64,000 nucleotides of DNA from assembly GCA_026874595.1 (NCBI GenBank), contig CM049314.1:57212300-57276299 (forward strand), given 5' to 3'. Of the stretch, positions 11,301 through 26,300 are shown in pieces. The position numbers and the translations under genes were made by a program. The notes beneath the pieces are model-generated. The model searched no databases. It was not told where the DNA came from and saw only the letters and a program-made list of their open reading frames with translations. Each line of letters opens with the position of its first letter. The first letter of the stretch is position 1. Source of the stretch: Sipunculus nudus (Eukaryota; Annelida; Sipuncula; Golfingiida; Sipunculidae).

Positions 11301-14300
11301 TTCTGTTTTGATAATACCGGATAAAGAGGTTAGGAAGGACTAAAAAATTAATGAAAATTTAAAGATTCTGTTTGCTAATGATGCAGGGAAGATCATCACA
11401 GTCATCAAGAAAACCATCGGTCAAAATGTGCTGTGAAACAGCTTGACTGAAACCGTGCCTATTTTAAATGCATGAAGCCATAAACACATCAGCCAGGCTG
11501 GGCTGTTAGTCCATCTACAGCAAGAGAATTGTGCTGTTTGTAGTCCCTCAGATCCCTGGAAGAGGCCAACACCTACATTTGGCCCCGGTGAAAATTAAAT
11601 TTAGAGCTATTTGTAGTCTTCTTCGAGAGAAAATCAGACTTGGAAAGGTCAGCAGTAGGCTTTACAGGCGACTAGTTACTAAACAGCTTTTCTCTTTGTC
11701 TATCGGATGTACAGGAAGCTCATATCACCTGGTTATTGTAAGATGTCACCTCATAAGCACCCAAAGAGGATATAAAGACATGTGAGGCTTACATGGATTG
11801 AATCTTGAAGATCTATCAGATAACCTGGATTCTGTCTAAGGCTGTTGGCTCCCATTTGGTATCTTTCTCATATTCCTGTAGACAGTAAAAGACACATTTC
11901 ATGTAACATGTAGTGCCTCCAAAACCAATATATAATTGTGTGAGATGAGCAGGCCTTGCATACCTTGCCATGTTCTGTAATCTGCTTTATTTGAAATATA
12001 TCCAAAGATTTATTAACAATAATATTTCATATGACTGGACATCATGTAGGTAATTAGGTAATATATATATATTCATACTATGTGTGTGTGCCAGGGCCTA
12101 AATCCAATCAAGATTTTGGCTGGACCAGATCCAGATCAGGGTTTAGGCTGGACTGAGTCTCAATAAGTCCTAAGTGACACATATATACAGAGAGAGAGAG
12201 AGAGAGAGAAGGGGGGGGGATGGTCAATGCAGATTACACAAGAAAGATACAGTATTCTTAAATTGAAATTCTAAGAATTCATGATCTTAAAGTATGCATG
12301 TTTTAATTCAGACAGGCTTATGACACATGCAGAGATAGACACTTATATAAGTACAAAAAGTGTAAGATATTACTGCTGTGAGTTCTGATTTGGGAACCAC
12401 ACCCAAGGAAAACCCCTGCTGAAAGCTTATGTTACAGCCAGGGATGATAACAGCATGTGTGCCTACAAAATTAAGTAAAGATCAAAGGAACTTCGCATAC
12501 AGTACAGCTCACATTGGAATCATCTCCTGACTCTTATTACTTAGACAGTTATTAAAGACTTTGACTCCCTTTGCCCTTCTTTAATTGGTTTGTCTCCAAA
12601 GGTTCCATGCAGATGTAAAGTATGTGTAAACCCGTTTTTGTCTTCAGTGCATCTTTGTCATACAGTCGAATGGCTTAGTCTCAGGTATGTCTCAGGTGCT
12701 GTCTACAATTCTTCATTACTGATAAACTTGTCCACAGGTTCACTTGTGGGATTGTCATACCTTTTATATGCGTACTGTTTTATGTAAGTTAGAGTATGCA
12801 ACTCATGTATGCTCCTCTTGTGTTACTGCTGCTTTGTATAGCAAGATTTCCTATAGCTAGGTCTGTACACAGAGCAAAGAATTGTAATCAGACCAATGAG
12901 AATGTTGTGTTGCATTGTGTTGCATTGTGCATCCAGCTCCATTTTTTTTAGTGGTACTCTCATTGGTCTGATAACACTGGTTCTGGCACAGCGCCAAGAA
13001 TTTGACCAACAAGAGTGGTCAAAGCAGCGGTAAAAACAAAGAAGAGACCTTGGACTGCTGTGTGGGAAGCGTAACTCAATGTAGCACTGGATTGGTAGGA
13101 CTTCTGAAATACTCCCAAAGTGCACATGATTATCTGCTATAATTCACGATGATGGACTTGGTTACTCTAGTTCATTATTCAGCCTCTTCTCTGCAGCTAC
13201 ATGCAGTTCCAGTTTATGATAGATGTCTTGATACTGCCTTGAGTGTATACTTTTGTATTGTATTTCTCTGCTTGTATCAAACCTTGAATATTTTTTTCTT
13301 TCATGTGCTACCATCTTTGTACGCACTAAAGTCGCAGTGTCAGAAATGGACTTTAAAATGCAGAGTCTAAAACAACATAGTAACAATTATGGTTATCAAT
13401 ATAAAAACTTCAAAACTTGAAATTGATAACCAGAACCTTTTCTCATTTATACCTCGGTGGAGATAGCACAGCCATGTGGTAAAGTACTTTGCCAGGGGTC
13501 TTATTGAATATAATGATAATTGATGCCTCCTTTTGCACCAATAAAATAATGCACTTTTTTTTAATATGATATTTGATATTGTGCATTAGACCCCTGAATA
13601 CCAATGCATACAATATGCTATGATCCACAGGGAGCTGAAACTCTAATGCATTGAAGGTCTTTTGCTGCTTCACCCCAGCTGGTTCTTTTAGGCTTTTATT
13701 CCAAATGGTAGAAAAAGCTACACTGAGCTCAAGCCAACCTTTACCCCTTTCACAGCTGATAATAACAATTTGTAGTGAAAGGTTCAGTTTTTGAAGTAAC
13801 AGCTTTTCCTTGGTATTTTTATGTATAGACTTTTTGAGGCCCAGCTTCCCTCCGTAATGGACACTGTGCTGGGTATGCCAGGATCTCTCAGGCTTTGTCG
13901 GGAGCCATTAGTTCACATCTCTGTAAATTAAAGGTTGCCTGTTTTCTGCGATGGAAGCTGATGCATTTCTGAAGAGTTATTTTGTTTTGGCAGTTTTCAA
14001 ACTTTTCTGCTGATATGGCTATGTCAACTTTGACTCTCCAACACATACATTTGAATTATAGAGCAATTTTTGTGCTGAAAATAAAACTGATCTTTTCCAT
14101 GGCAAAGGAAGGCTTTTCCCCAGAGCCTTGTTTCACGATTGTGTTGGTTTTGTGTGATGGCTGATGTCAAGGACCAAGAATGAATTCTTCCTTCACCCTT
14201 TGCACATCATGACCTGCTGAAAAATATTTTTTGTGCAATCCTTTTTCCCAGCGGCTTTTTAGAATATTAACTGGTTAATGAACAGATTTTTAAATAATAT

Positions 14301-17300
14301 CTTGAAATAGTATTTTTTTGGTCAAATATCTGGTCCAGTGATATCCAGGTAAACAAAAGAAAATGAACTAGAATCAACTTCTTTTAGTAATCAGTTTCTT
14401 TACTTTTCAATTGATTTATCTTTTCAAATTAAGTGCCCAGATCCTTGAACTAAAAAATTGGTCCATCATGTACATTAATTGGAGGTGGCATCCAGGCATG
14501 GGTAATTCATAAATGCAGTTGGTAATTTTATGGTAGAAATGTAGCACCTGGGGAATATGAAATACACACTAGACCCAACCTGTATTTCATTTAGAGTTGG
14601 AACTTCACACGGAACCACAATTTAATTTTCCCAAGCATTCCACCTAATTAACTAAGAGTATGGCCAAGATATGACCTGGATGTTCAGCTGTGTGGAGAGG
14701 GAATTATGGGATATATTCCTCTTGAAATAAAAAGAAAACACCTTTACTTTTTTTTCTTTGCACAGATTTTTATTTCTTTTATTATATATCTAGGTCTAAG
14801 CTAAGCTTTACAAGGTTAATACACTCGTTTTAAGAAACAATTTTGGCTGCTGATTTTGAGAAGATGAAATCATATGAATTTAGAGATGACAGGAACTTAG
14901 GGATGAAGGATGTATTCTTATGATGCAATACTTTTGTATAGTAAATCACATTGCTCAGGTCATATATGTGATATTTGGTTGGGAAGTGTGCTAGTCTTTC
15001 ATAGTAAAAATTTTAATCTTCACTGATATATAACAGTCAATGGTACATTTTTTTATACCTTTATTTATATATTTTTGTTATAAATGCTTTAATGTTTTTT
15101 TTTCTTGTGTGAAAAGAATCAATTGAAGGACTTGGGAATTTAGGTTGTTATATATTTCAAGTAATATTTTATCACCTCTTTCAAGCCTTAGTGCCCTGTC
15201 AGTACTTTTCAGGTTGATTTATTAAAATTACACAGAAAAAAATTATGAAAAAGATTTGAGTCCTCTAGTTAAGGAATGAGTCCTGTTAGTGGGTTGCCAT
15301 GCTTATTTTACCACAAAAAATTATTTCAGGGAATGAACTTTATGTGTATGTCTTCCTTTCCTTCTTTCTCATGTTCTTAAAGATGATTGGCATGCCTTGT
15401 GGAGGTAAATTCTACATAATTAAATAAGATTCATTGGTACTTTTTTCATTCGTATGAAAAGTCCAAACCTTTTCCTTGAAATCATTGTACTTATCATTAT
15501 ATAGTGTTTTAGAAAAGTAATCCCAACCAGCCAATCCCAATAGTCAGTTTACAAAAAAAAGATAGTTTAATAAATCTAAAGATTTGTACAACCTGACAGT
15601 GATTGTCCTTAGGCACCGGGACTTTGAAGCAGAAGACCTTCTTTTTCTTGTCTGCCGAGTGATTCAGATGTATTACTGATCCTATCCAAAGAGAGAGAGA
15701 TATGTGACTTATTTTGGATATTTATGGAGCTTTAATTTCTTCCTGCTCAGCTGATGTATTACTTACGCCTCAGTTGACTAGGAGATTGATAGGTTTCTTA
15801 TTCTAAGACCTGTACGGCTTTACTTTTGTTCTCAACCTCCAGGTGATATTTCTTCTTTGTCCATTGTATCTTTGTTGCATTAAATCTATTCTTGTCTATC
15901 CATTTCTGTCCACAATTATAAAATGGAAACTTTCTATATTGAGAACTAGATGTTTCACCAGTGAAAGTTCTTATTTAATAATCTCAGGTATAGATTCTAA
16001 TTGCAAAGTTGGATTGTATTACATTCTGCTTTCATTCTTTTATGTAAAAATGCTTTAAATTTCATAAATAAAAAAAGAATGAATTGCAGAATATGCTTTA
16101 GTAGAACTTGATTTTATATACTTGTTTAATACTAATAATTGTATTTTGTATAATGATTCCAACTTCATTTGTCTAAACATTCCAACTCAAATTGATATGT
16201 TACTGTCAATTGATTTCTTAATATGCTGTCTTGTTTCCATGGACACCATAATCACCATGGTAACTTTAAAAAAAATTGACATCAACATCCACATAGTGCC
16301 TGTCATACATCAATATTAATCCATGTGATAAATGATTTTCAATCAGTTACTACCGTAAATGAGTTCAAGATTTATCTTTTCATCATTTCCAATGGATGAC
16401 ATACCATTTCCTTTTATGTTGTCTGATTACATTGAAACATCAAAATTATGGCCGCCAAAGGCACCTCAACAAAGTAGCACATTTTAGAGGTGGTCATCTA
16501 AATTAGGTCTAATATATAGAGCAAAAAGAATTTGGACCATAAAAGTCTGGTTATTATTTTGAGAGGCTGCTAAACTGAGACAGTTGTTAGATGAGGTTTT
16601 ACTGTAATTACTTTAGTAAATGTAATTTACAAGATGATCTGTTTTCATTATCTATATTTAATTCACAGTACCAGTACTTTATTCATTGATTTGAACTTAA
16701 TTTTGTCAATAAATTGCTGATTTGGGGATAATAAAATATTTTGTAGGTACTTTTCTTGGAAAGGGATGATAATAATTAATAATTATTAATGATAGTAATA
16801 ATAATCATAATCATAATAATATTATGTAATAATATGTAATACAAAGTTTTGTTATGATAACTATCATATAGCATTATTGTCAGTAATTATTACAGCAATG
16901 AATTTAAATTTCCAATGATAGCTAGGTCTTTTCAAGTTAATTCTTACATAAACAAGTCTGCCTACCATTCTAGGGTTATATTTCATGAACAGAATTACAT
17001 CCTGTACATACATGTTAACAACAGATCATATGTATGAATCTTTTAACAAGTTTCCAGTTGCAGCTAGGCAACTCTTTTCATGTGAAATCATTTACTTTTG
17101 TAAATTCCATTAATTTCAATATGTCAGTGACAGTTACTAATCCCATCATGCAGCAGATAACCATGGCAACGAGTATCAGTGTGAAATTTCCATATCATTT
17201 GTATCAGCTTGGGATATAAACAGAACAAATATTTTGGAAGCAGCAGAGAGACTTGTGGTTATCTTACAGAATGGTTCGATCAGTAGTTTATTGTGAAGGA

Positions 17301-20300
17301 CTACTGTGTCATGTGACAAGTCTAATTGACAGAGATCTGCATAATCTTTTGCTTGAGTAGTTTCTCTGGACAGTACTACTTGTGATTGAACTCACTGAAG
17401 AGTTATCACAGTATGAGACAAAAGAGTTTCACTTTCACTTGCAGAACTCTAAAAAAGATATACAGTAATATGTAAAGAATAATAATATAGTCATATTCTG
17501 GTATATGTGTATCTTTACTGACATATTCATCACATTGAAGTTCATCATTTATTAAAGTTCGGAAGCTTGCATTTATAAGTTGTTTAACTATTGTTTTATC
17601 AAGTTATTATTTGTTGTTTTGAGTGTAGAGTTGTATTTAAAATTACAGATGATTGTTATATATTGTTTAGGCATGAACATTGAACTGCATGCCAGAAATA
17701 AGATCAGATTTGTCATATAAGTTTTACCATAAATATAAAATAAATACCTTAAATTTTGTCCAACTTTTATCATGGCACATTTTTCCCCCTGAACAAGCTG
17801 GTGATTTTATTTTCATAGCATATATACTTCAGGATTTAATCATTTAAAATCTGAAATTTCAAAGAAATTGATTGAAAAGAGTAGTTTTTATTCGAGTTTT
17901 TAAACACCATGTCAAATAATGTTTACATCAAGCCAGGCCAGTTTGGATTTTGTATTGTATCACAAGGGTTACAATGATTAAAGTTCACCTTTAATTATGT
18001 CCACAAAATGATGCATTGCTAAAAAGGTGTCAAGCATTTCATTCATATCACTTAAGGCTTGCTAGGCCTTGCAATCCATACCAGGGTTCAACGTTAACTT
18101 TTGAAAGCACTTGCACAGTTGGGCAAGTTACATCTAGCTTTTACTTGTCTCTTTATGCAAGTGACATCGTGCATAGCTTAGGTTAATTTTCTTCTGCCAA
18201 AATTACGTGTCACCTGACCACAGGCAGATGTTTCAGTACAAAAACAGCAGCATTTTAGTTGTGGTAGATGGCCTTGAATGTGCAAAAACTTTTGGGGATA
18301 CGTTAGGGAAAAAAAACGTTTAAATTGACATCGTTTTCATTGCACAAAAATAAATATGATATGACTACTAAAATGAATAGAATAAAAGTTATTCACGACA
18401 GGTTATTTACTGGATTTTTGTGCATATTTTAACCATATATTTTACCACAAAGCATAAATGTGCACCAGTCTACATGAAGTTTAACTGACTTTGTGACCCT
18501 ATTTAGAGCACTTTGTGGTACCCATGGCTTGGCTTTCATTTAAAAACTTTCCATCTTGAAGTGTGTTCTACATTCAATACAGAATAAGAAGCAAAATTTT
18601 AAGTAGCCTGTAGTTTAAAAGTAATTTTATACAATGACCATATTATTTCTTACGGGTGTCTGAAAGCTCTTTCTTTTGGATATATAATAACTTTACTGAA
18701 TGTTACTGTGCGTCCGCATGAAAGTTTTTTTAACTCTGTGGAATACCAGACTTAAAGATAATTTTTCTTGCCTTTGGATAAAGGTTTATGTTGGACCCAC
18801 TTGCCCAACCGGGCAAGTAGGAGGTGACTTTTGGTTGCCCTCCCACTATTTTCTGGAACTTTCACTTGCCCTGGGCAAGCAGTTAACTGATATTGTCAAG
18901 CCCTGCATATCACAGGTACACTTAATCAAGAATACTGTGCAAACATTCCTGGATTTAATCTTGAGCTTATTTTGCTTTATGTTTAAACTGTTTTTAGAAT
19001 TATTAATTACATTTACTCAATTTTATTTATCTAATATATCCTTTCATATAACAGTTAGGCCCATCATCTTTTTCCCTTGTTGCATGATTAAATGGTTTCA
19101 GGCCACAATTTTCATATATTGCAGAAGACAATACATACTTATTAGATTAAGTTTATTCTTATTTGAAAATGTACAATTTTATTTTTTTATTACAGCAATT
19201 TAATTCAGTTAATGAATTAACTGTGTATAATTATACAACAGCTCATGTCCACTTTCTTCCTTATTCTAATTTTTACAGGGTTTCATATATTCCCAATGGG
19301 TATTTAAAATACATATTACTTTCAAACAGTCGAAATACTGATAGGTTTACAAATATTTGAGAGGCTCCTGCATCTTTGATGTATTCCATAAAAGTGCACA
19401 TGCAGTATTTATCTTGCATTTATATTTAATATTTGATTATCACCAATAGCAGGGCCATTTACCTCTTAGCCTTTTAAATGCTTATAAATAAAAAAAAAAT
19501 AGAAATAAGTACTGCTAAAAATTCAGCTGAGCACCATGACCTATGGGTCCCTTGTTTATATATACTGTGATTCCCCTTATATTGGCGGGGCTGAATTTTT
19601 TTGCGGTTTTTATATTTTTAAAAGTTTCATTGGGTTCCTTTTTCACGCTCTATCATTGGTCTAGTAGTATATTCTATTATCAAAAATAATTTAATTAACT
19701 GGTGATTTCACTATTATCTAGGTCTACTTTTTCTCTGTCCGGATATTGCATGTTCGAACTTTCATAGATGGCGGAGCCGACACCCTCTGGAAGCAATGAC
19801 CCCACCTGCTGTAATTAGTTCAGGGCCGAGGCTTGCTGCAGTAATGCAGCGCTTACATATATAGTAAACAATATCACAGATAAATGGAGTCCGTACATGG
19901 CGGACTAGGCTGAGGCTCATTAAAAACAACTCAGTTGTTATTAAGGTGTGTCGAGAAACAAACCTTTAACTACAAACTGTATATTAAGTTTGTTTAGGGA
20001 AACTGTCTTGATAAGGGTATCTTACTCCTGTTAATTAAAAGTCGAGTAGTAATCACCTGTTCAACCAACAAGGGAAGCCTGTAGGTAGCCCCCTTGTTTC
20101 AGTATCAAAGGCAGGGATGTGCGCAGAATAATTTGAGTGCCGTTTATGTTGCTAATTACTTCCATATAGGTGGAAGAAGGAATGGTATTGAGTTTCTCAC
20201 AGTTAAAATCTGAAGCAAAACATAATATTCAACTGTTTTACGGCACTTTTGCCCCAAAATGAATTGTGACCTTTCAAATATATTCAAAATTAACGTCATC

Positions 20301-23300
20301 ACTAGCCAATCATACATTGTTTGGCACGTCATGATTTCGCAGAATTAGTCCTTTATACAGGTGGCGCAACACTAGCGGCTACATTCACTACTTTATTGGC
20401 AAATTTCATTCATTAACATGACCAAACATGGCACAATGTGAAAGAGAACCTTCTACTCAATATTCATTTTATGCGGCACTGGATGTCATCTAACTTGGCA
20501 CACATACACGTAATTTTTAAATATTACTGCCCAGCGGGCATTGACACTTTCAAGTCATGTGCCCGGGAGACAAGAAAAACTGCCGGGCGCGTTCGCCGGC
20601 TATAGCACGCACCTGCAAAGGGTCCCAGTTTTTGCATCTAAGCCAACTGATATTATTAGCGAACCTGTGAGCTTATGCAATGGCACAGCGTCGTCCGTCT
20701 GCCGTCCGCCGTCCAGGGCTGGCTTTCTGCCGTCCATGGCTGTAAGTCAGAAACTGTCGGAGCTAGCAGCTCCATATTACATGTAAGAATTCGTCACATG
20801 TGAAACTTGGTGGCCTGGAGCTTATTATTGGGTATCTGCATTAATTTAGATTTTATAGAGAAAAAGCTTAAAAACCTTTAAAATCTTCTTCTCTGAAACT
20901 GTCGAGCTAAATTGTCCAATATTTCACAGAAATGATCTCTGGAACAATCTCTCTCAAGTTTGTTCGAATGGTTCCAGTTCGGAGATTTTTGGCCGAGTTA
21001 CAGGAGGTTGAACTTAGTCATCTGTCCAAAAAAGCACACTAAAATTAAAATCTCAGAAACGGCTAGAGCTATAATGACCAAATTTTTTACCAATGTTTGT
21101 CACATATGTCATATCTGATTTTGAGGTATTGGTGGCGCCACCTACATTGATGTGTTTTTTACGAGTGAAAATGTAATTTTAAACTCTTCTAGCTTATACA
21201 CTGATTTATGATGAAACTGTTCAGCTGATTGGTTTAAACTTTACAAGAATTATTCTATGGTAGGGTTCTGCCAGTTTTATAAGAATATATTGGGTAAATA
21301 CAGTTTTAACCCTTTACTGTTCAGATTAGCCTGTGGATTGTCACACTCCTACTGTTCAGATTTATTTTGCATTTTTTCCACATTTTGACATGAATCTATA
21401 TAAGAGACATTAACTCAGTAACCGTTAAAGGTATCTTTGTGAAATTTTCAGCTTTTACTGTCAGGTATATGTCCATCATGTTATTTTATTTATTTTCTAC
21501 ATACCTGCAATGATATGTATGTAACTAAGGTATGTACAGGTAAAAACAGGTAAATCTGTACTAACTGTATTTCCCCTCACTGGTATATCACCAAAATGAC
21601 CCCTTTCATCCTGTTCAGGTAACCCATTAACCATTTGATAAAAACAGGGAAATGTAAGGATTTTTTTTTCACTCTAAGGTAATTGTTAATTAAAGGTAAG
21701 AAAAAGGTAAATGATTTGGTTTAATACTGGAAAGGGAACCACCAATGAACCAGAATGTGCAAGTAAAATTGGATTTTTCTGTGGAAATCAAGCATTTTTC
21801 ACCTGAAAAGCTTGCTGACCCAAAGAGCACATGCTATGATTATTAACATATAATACATATGTTTACCTGTACAGGTAAGTAAAGGTAATTTATTTTTTTT
21901 TCTGAATATGTTAGCAAACACCTTGTTCATCATTATAGTTACTATAAATTAATACCTTCTCTATTTATGGACTGTATAATTCATTTTGATATAAGAACAG
22001 GTGCTTTTAATACAGTAATTAAGTTACCTATGTTAACAGTACCTTTGTTCTTCGTCTGATCTACTTACCTGTGGCAGTGACAAAATCATGCTAAAAAGTG
22101 GCTGAGAAGAATATGTATAAACAAGTGTCAACTGTGTAAAACCATTATATTTTGATTTTTCAGACATGTAAAACATAAATTGATAATTTTGGTTAAGGTT
22201 ACACATTATAACATACTCACCTTTACAGGTGAGTACAGGTAAATACAGGTAAATTATTTTTTTAATGAAGTATATATTTTATACATGTAATAAGGGAGGA
22301 AAAAAAACACAACTTAATTTTGAGTGCCATGTGTAAAATTTATGAATTACAGGTACTAACTGCACCATTTATTGGGTTACCTGAAATGATACCTTTGATC
22401 TTAAACAGATTTAATTACCTTTGTAAGTACAGAATATAAAGACAACTTTTCATTTAAAAGTGGAGAGGAAATTTTTGAAGGAGTCAAAACAATATGCAGA
22501 ATCTATCTTTTAATTAACTGCACAGCCACGAGACTTGTGGATTTCAATTTTGCCAATTTCTACCTGTAAAAATTTACTCACCTGCACAGGTAAGATCAGG
22601 TAAATAAAGGTAAATTTTTTTTTTTTAATTTAAATTATATATTATACTTGTTATAAGGGATGTCACAATAAAACTGTTTACTTTTGTCCAGTGTGCAAAA
22701 TATATAATTTATGGGTGTGAAATGCACTAATTATCTAGTTACCTGTAATATACCTTTTTAGGTCAAATTAATATATTTTAACATGTGCAGGTAAAAAACA
22801 AATCGCCGACTGATGTTAAAATATAATCTCGAAAATTGTGTTTACCCTGTTTGTTAACATTTCATGCAATAATAAAATTGCTGTTTAGTTGGTCTGTCGC
22901 GTTTATCTGCACAGGTAAAAATCCAGGTGCGACAGGTAAACAGGTGTGCACTTGGTTCGATCAACGATTAGCCTAAATAAACATTGATATATCCAAATCT
23001 TTCCCATTCGAAACAGTGCAAATGTACTAAAATTTGAAATAAAAAAATCAAAACAAATATGTCTTACACTTGTGAAAACTCTTTTTTTCTTAATTGAGGC
23101 TATCCATGCAATTTCTTTTTAAGTACCCGCCCCTCCGCGGCTGACGGTGATTGAGCGATAATGAGTGAATTTAGCAATATGTAGCACACAAGGTACATTA
23201 ACGAGGCGGTTTTGCAGACTTTAGTCGCAGAATTATACGATCTAGTCAATATAACGGAAAAATAAAAATAAATAAAACATTTACTGGGCATTTAAGATGC

Positions 23301-26300
23301 AAGACGACACGTCTGTTTGGGTTTTTTTCCTGAACGGTCCAATTCTACAGCGTCATCCCTCAGCCAGCGATGACGCACTGACGCTGCAAACTTTTCTCAC
23401 CCAATCGTATCTACTTTTACATCGGCAAGGTTCACGTGACTGGGTCTGGCGTGTTTATTTTGTAAAGTCTTTTAAATGGACAAGGTTCACGTGACTGAGT
23501 CTGGCGTGTTTATTATAAGAAGCATCATGAGTTGCAGTGCCGACTTGCGGTCGAATTATTCTTTTTTTTGTGGGGGGGGGGGGGGGGAGTTACCTGGAAA
23601 CATCCTCTCACGTCATGCAAGAGTTACCTGGAAACATCCTCTCACGTCATGCGCAATATGTATGCATTAGAATCGATTCTTTCCCGCAGGGATCAGAAAC
23701 AATGAGAACACTGGTAGTACTAGTAGAACAATAATTTATTACATATAGAATAAATATGCACATTAATTTAAACAAATCGTTATAAACAAGAATATAAAAA
23801 AACGGAAAATCAATATTTTTTATTGTTGGAAAGGTGTTTTTAAAATGTGCTATTGGGGATCATGCACATAATATCAAAGTTTATAAACGTGGGAAAACGA
23901 TACTAAACTGTGAAGTAACACCAAAGAAACATGTTTTCACAGTACATTTTAATGTAAGTTATGTTATTCAAATATATAGGCCTACGTAAGTCCAACAATG
24001 CTTATAAAAAGTATGCCTAGTTTCTATGATTTCATAGCAGTACATTCTGGTATCTTAGAGGAAAATTGCACGTACATATCTTCATGCACTTACTTATCCA
24101 GGTCTTCAATTTGCACTTTATTTCAGTGACATTTAAATGAAGCATAATTACGTCATATGAAATTAATATAAAATTGAAATATAATATATAATTACATTTA
24201 TTCAATTCAACTTCACTTGAAGAAAAGTAGGAAATTTATTTAATAATTTTAAGATGCACAATTCCTTGGTTAACTAGATGTATACACGAGACCTAACTTC
24301 AAATCATATAGCTAATCTGGTAACCTCCGTATGTAACTTTGTACATTTAAGCCCTCATATAGTCAGAAATCATGCACTGCTGATAAAACTTCAGCTTCAG
24401 CAGGAAAGCATGCGATCTCCCCAGGCTGCAAACTAGGTGGTGATTTCACTGAGAGGCAGAGTTCCAGTTAATTATAAAACAATATGCAGCAACAATTCAA
24501 TAATTCTTATGAAGCACCTGGAATGTTCCAAAAACTTCTAATAAGTTATGATCTTTTGGGTGTTTGTTTTTTTATTTATTTTGTATTCACCAGTCCCGTC
24601 AGCTGTAGAGACGCGGACCATGATCTACACCTGGCAATTATACATGTCGTTCGGTTCCCGAACATTGTAAATGATGTCATTATCCTTTGATGATTAATGT
24701 AATAGATGCCAATTTAAAGCAGTAATTTTCACTCCGAATCCCCGTCTGGTTGGCCACAAGTTGTGTGCTGTCTTTCCGCTAAAATCTTCTGTGTGATAGG
24801 AAAATTTCCTTGTGCTAAATAAAACTGTCAATCAAACGTGAAAATGACAAGGTCGGTGAGTAAAAATAGAATCCGACACCCTGTGGTATTTTAGGTCTTC
24901 GAAAGGGGCAAGTTTGAGACAAAGCCATCAAACATTTTGCAATATAGATAAATTTGTATACCTGCGTCTTTTAAATCTTATCTTACAGCAATGGAAAGGT
25001 ACAATTAGATTTCAGTCTAATTTGTCCACCTGCATGGTTTCTCGATCGTCATTTTGAATACACCATGCGCATGCATATCGAAAGTCCGCATCTTTGGTCT
25101 TTATATTTTACTTTCACTGTGTCACCGTCACTATATATACGCTATAGCTTCTAATTTAAGATTGGCGAATGCATTTTATTCATTTTCTTGCAAGTATCAT
25201 GACTGAGACTGACTCCGCCGTATGACTTTAAAGGATTATCATGACCACGACACATTTTCCATATTTAATCCCTGGGCCATGCATGCACGCGTTGACTGGG
25301 TTTTGAGAGCGATATCAATATAAAGCGGCGTTTATACCGGGTGCACGTACGGTATATGCGATTTATATATGCAGTCTGCGGTATACGTTATGTATTTTTT
25401 ATGAATATAGGCTGTGAATGAACCCGATTTGAGAAACTTTCATAGATGAAATATAAAAAGGAGTTATAAGTTCTGGTATTAGTGATAAGATTTTATGTTT
25501 AAAAGGTACAAACATTTATAACGCAGTACTATTCCTTACAACAATGAATAGCCTGTTATAGGCAAACGTATTACAAAAAAAATTATTTACTTCAATTCAT
25601 AATATAATAGGTTATATTTTTTAAATTTAGTTTGCTATGTGCCATATATATTTAAGGATGTTTTGCAGCTCCGCCCAAAATCTGTTTCACTGGCAGTGAC
25701 AACTATTGGTGCTTTTTTCAATCACTAATGAAAATTATAATACGCACATAGGCCTATATATATATACACACACACACACAAACGCACACAAGTGCACGTA
25801 CACATGTAGCCTGTATACATATACAGGAAGTACTACACATATAAAAATTTGTAAAATCTGTTCAGTATGTGTTAAAACCGTATTAATACATATTTGTTCA
25901 ATTGATAAGTCATTTACTGTCTTGTTTTACATATTCAAGGATCTGGGTGTATAGGCGTACAGTTCCACATACGTCGAATAATAATTACTTCAATATTTCA
26001 TTGAGTATTAAGTTATCTTTATATTTTACACTGGAAAAATTAACTATATCTATAAATTATCTGGCTCTTTCTAATTTAAGACGGTATTAATTTTATTTTC
26101 AATCCAAAAAGCCTCTAAGAATGATTGACAGTTCTTGTGCACGGCCGATTGTGCCCGATTACGATTGTACATAGAATGTTTGGCACAGAAATGATCACTA
26201 GTAAACAATCAGACATCACGTATATATACGACATGATATATGACAGTATCTTCGATTTTTAGTTAAGAAAATATGTTAATATCTAAAATAAATACTCATC

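Noticed and set aside
18700-19203. 167-codon + strand open frame, the longest in the window
   Set aside because: Hydrophobic, from T-rich sequence, crosses the boundary of two nested repeats, no recognisable domain.
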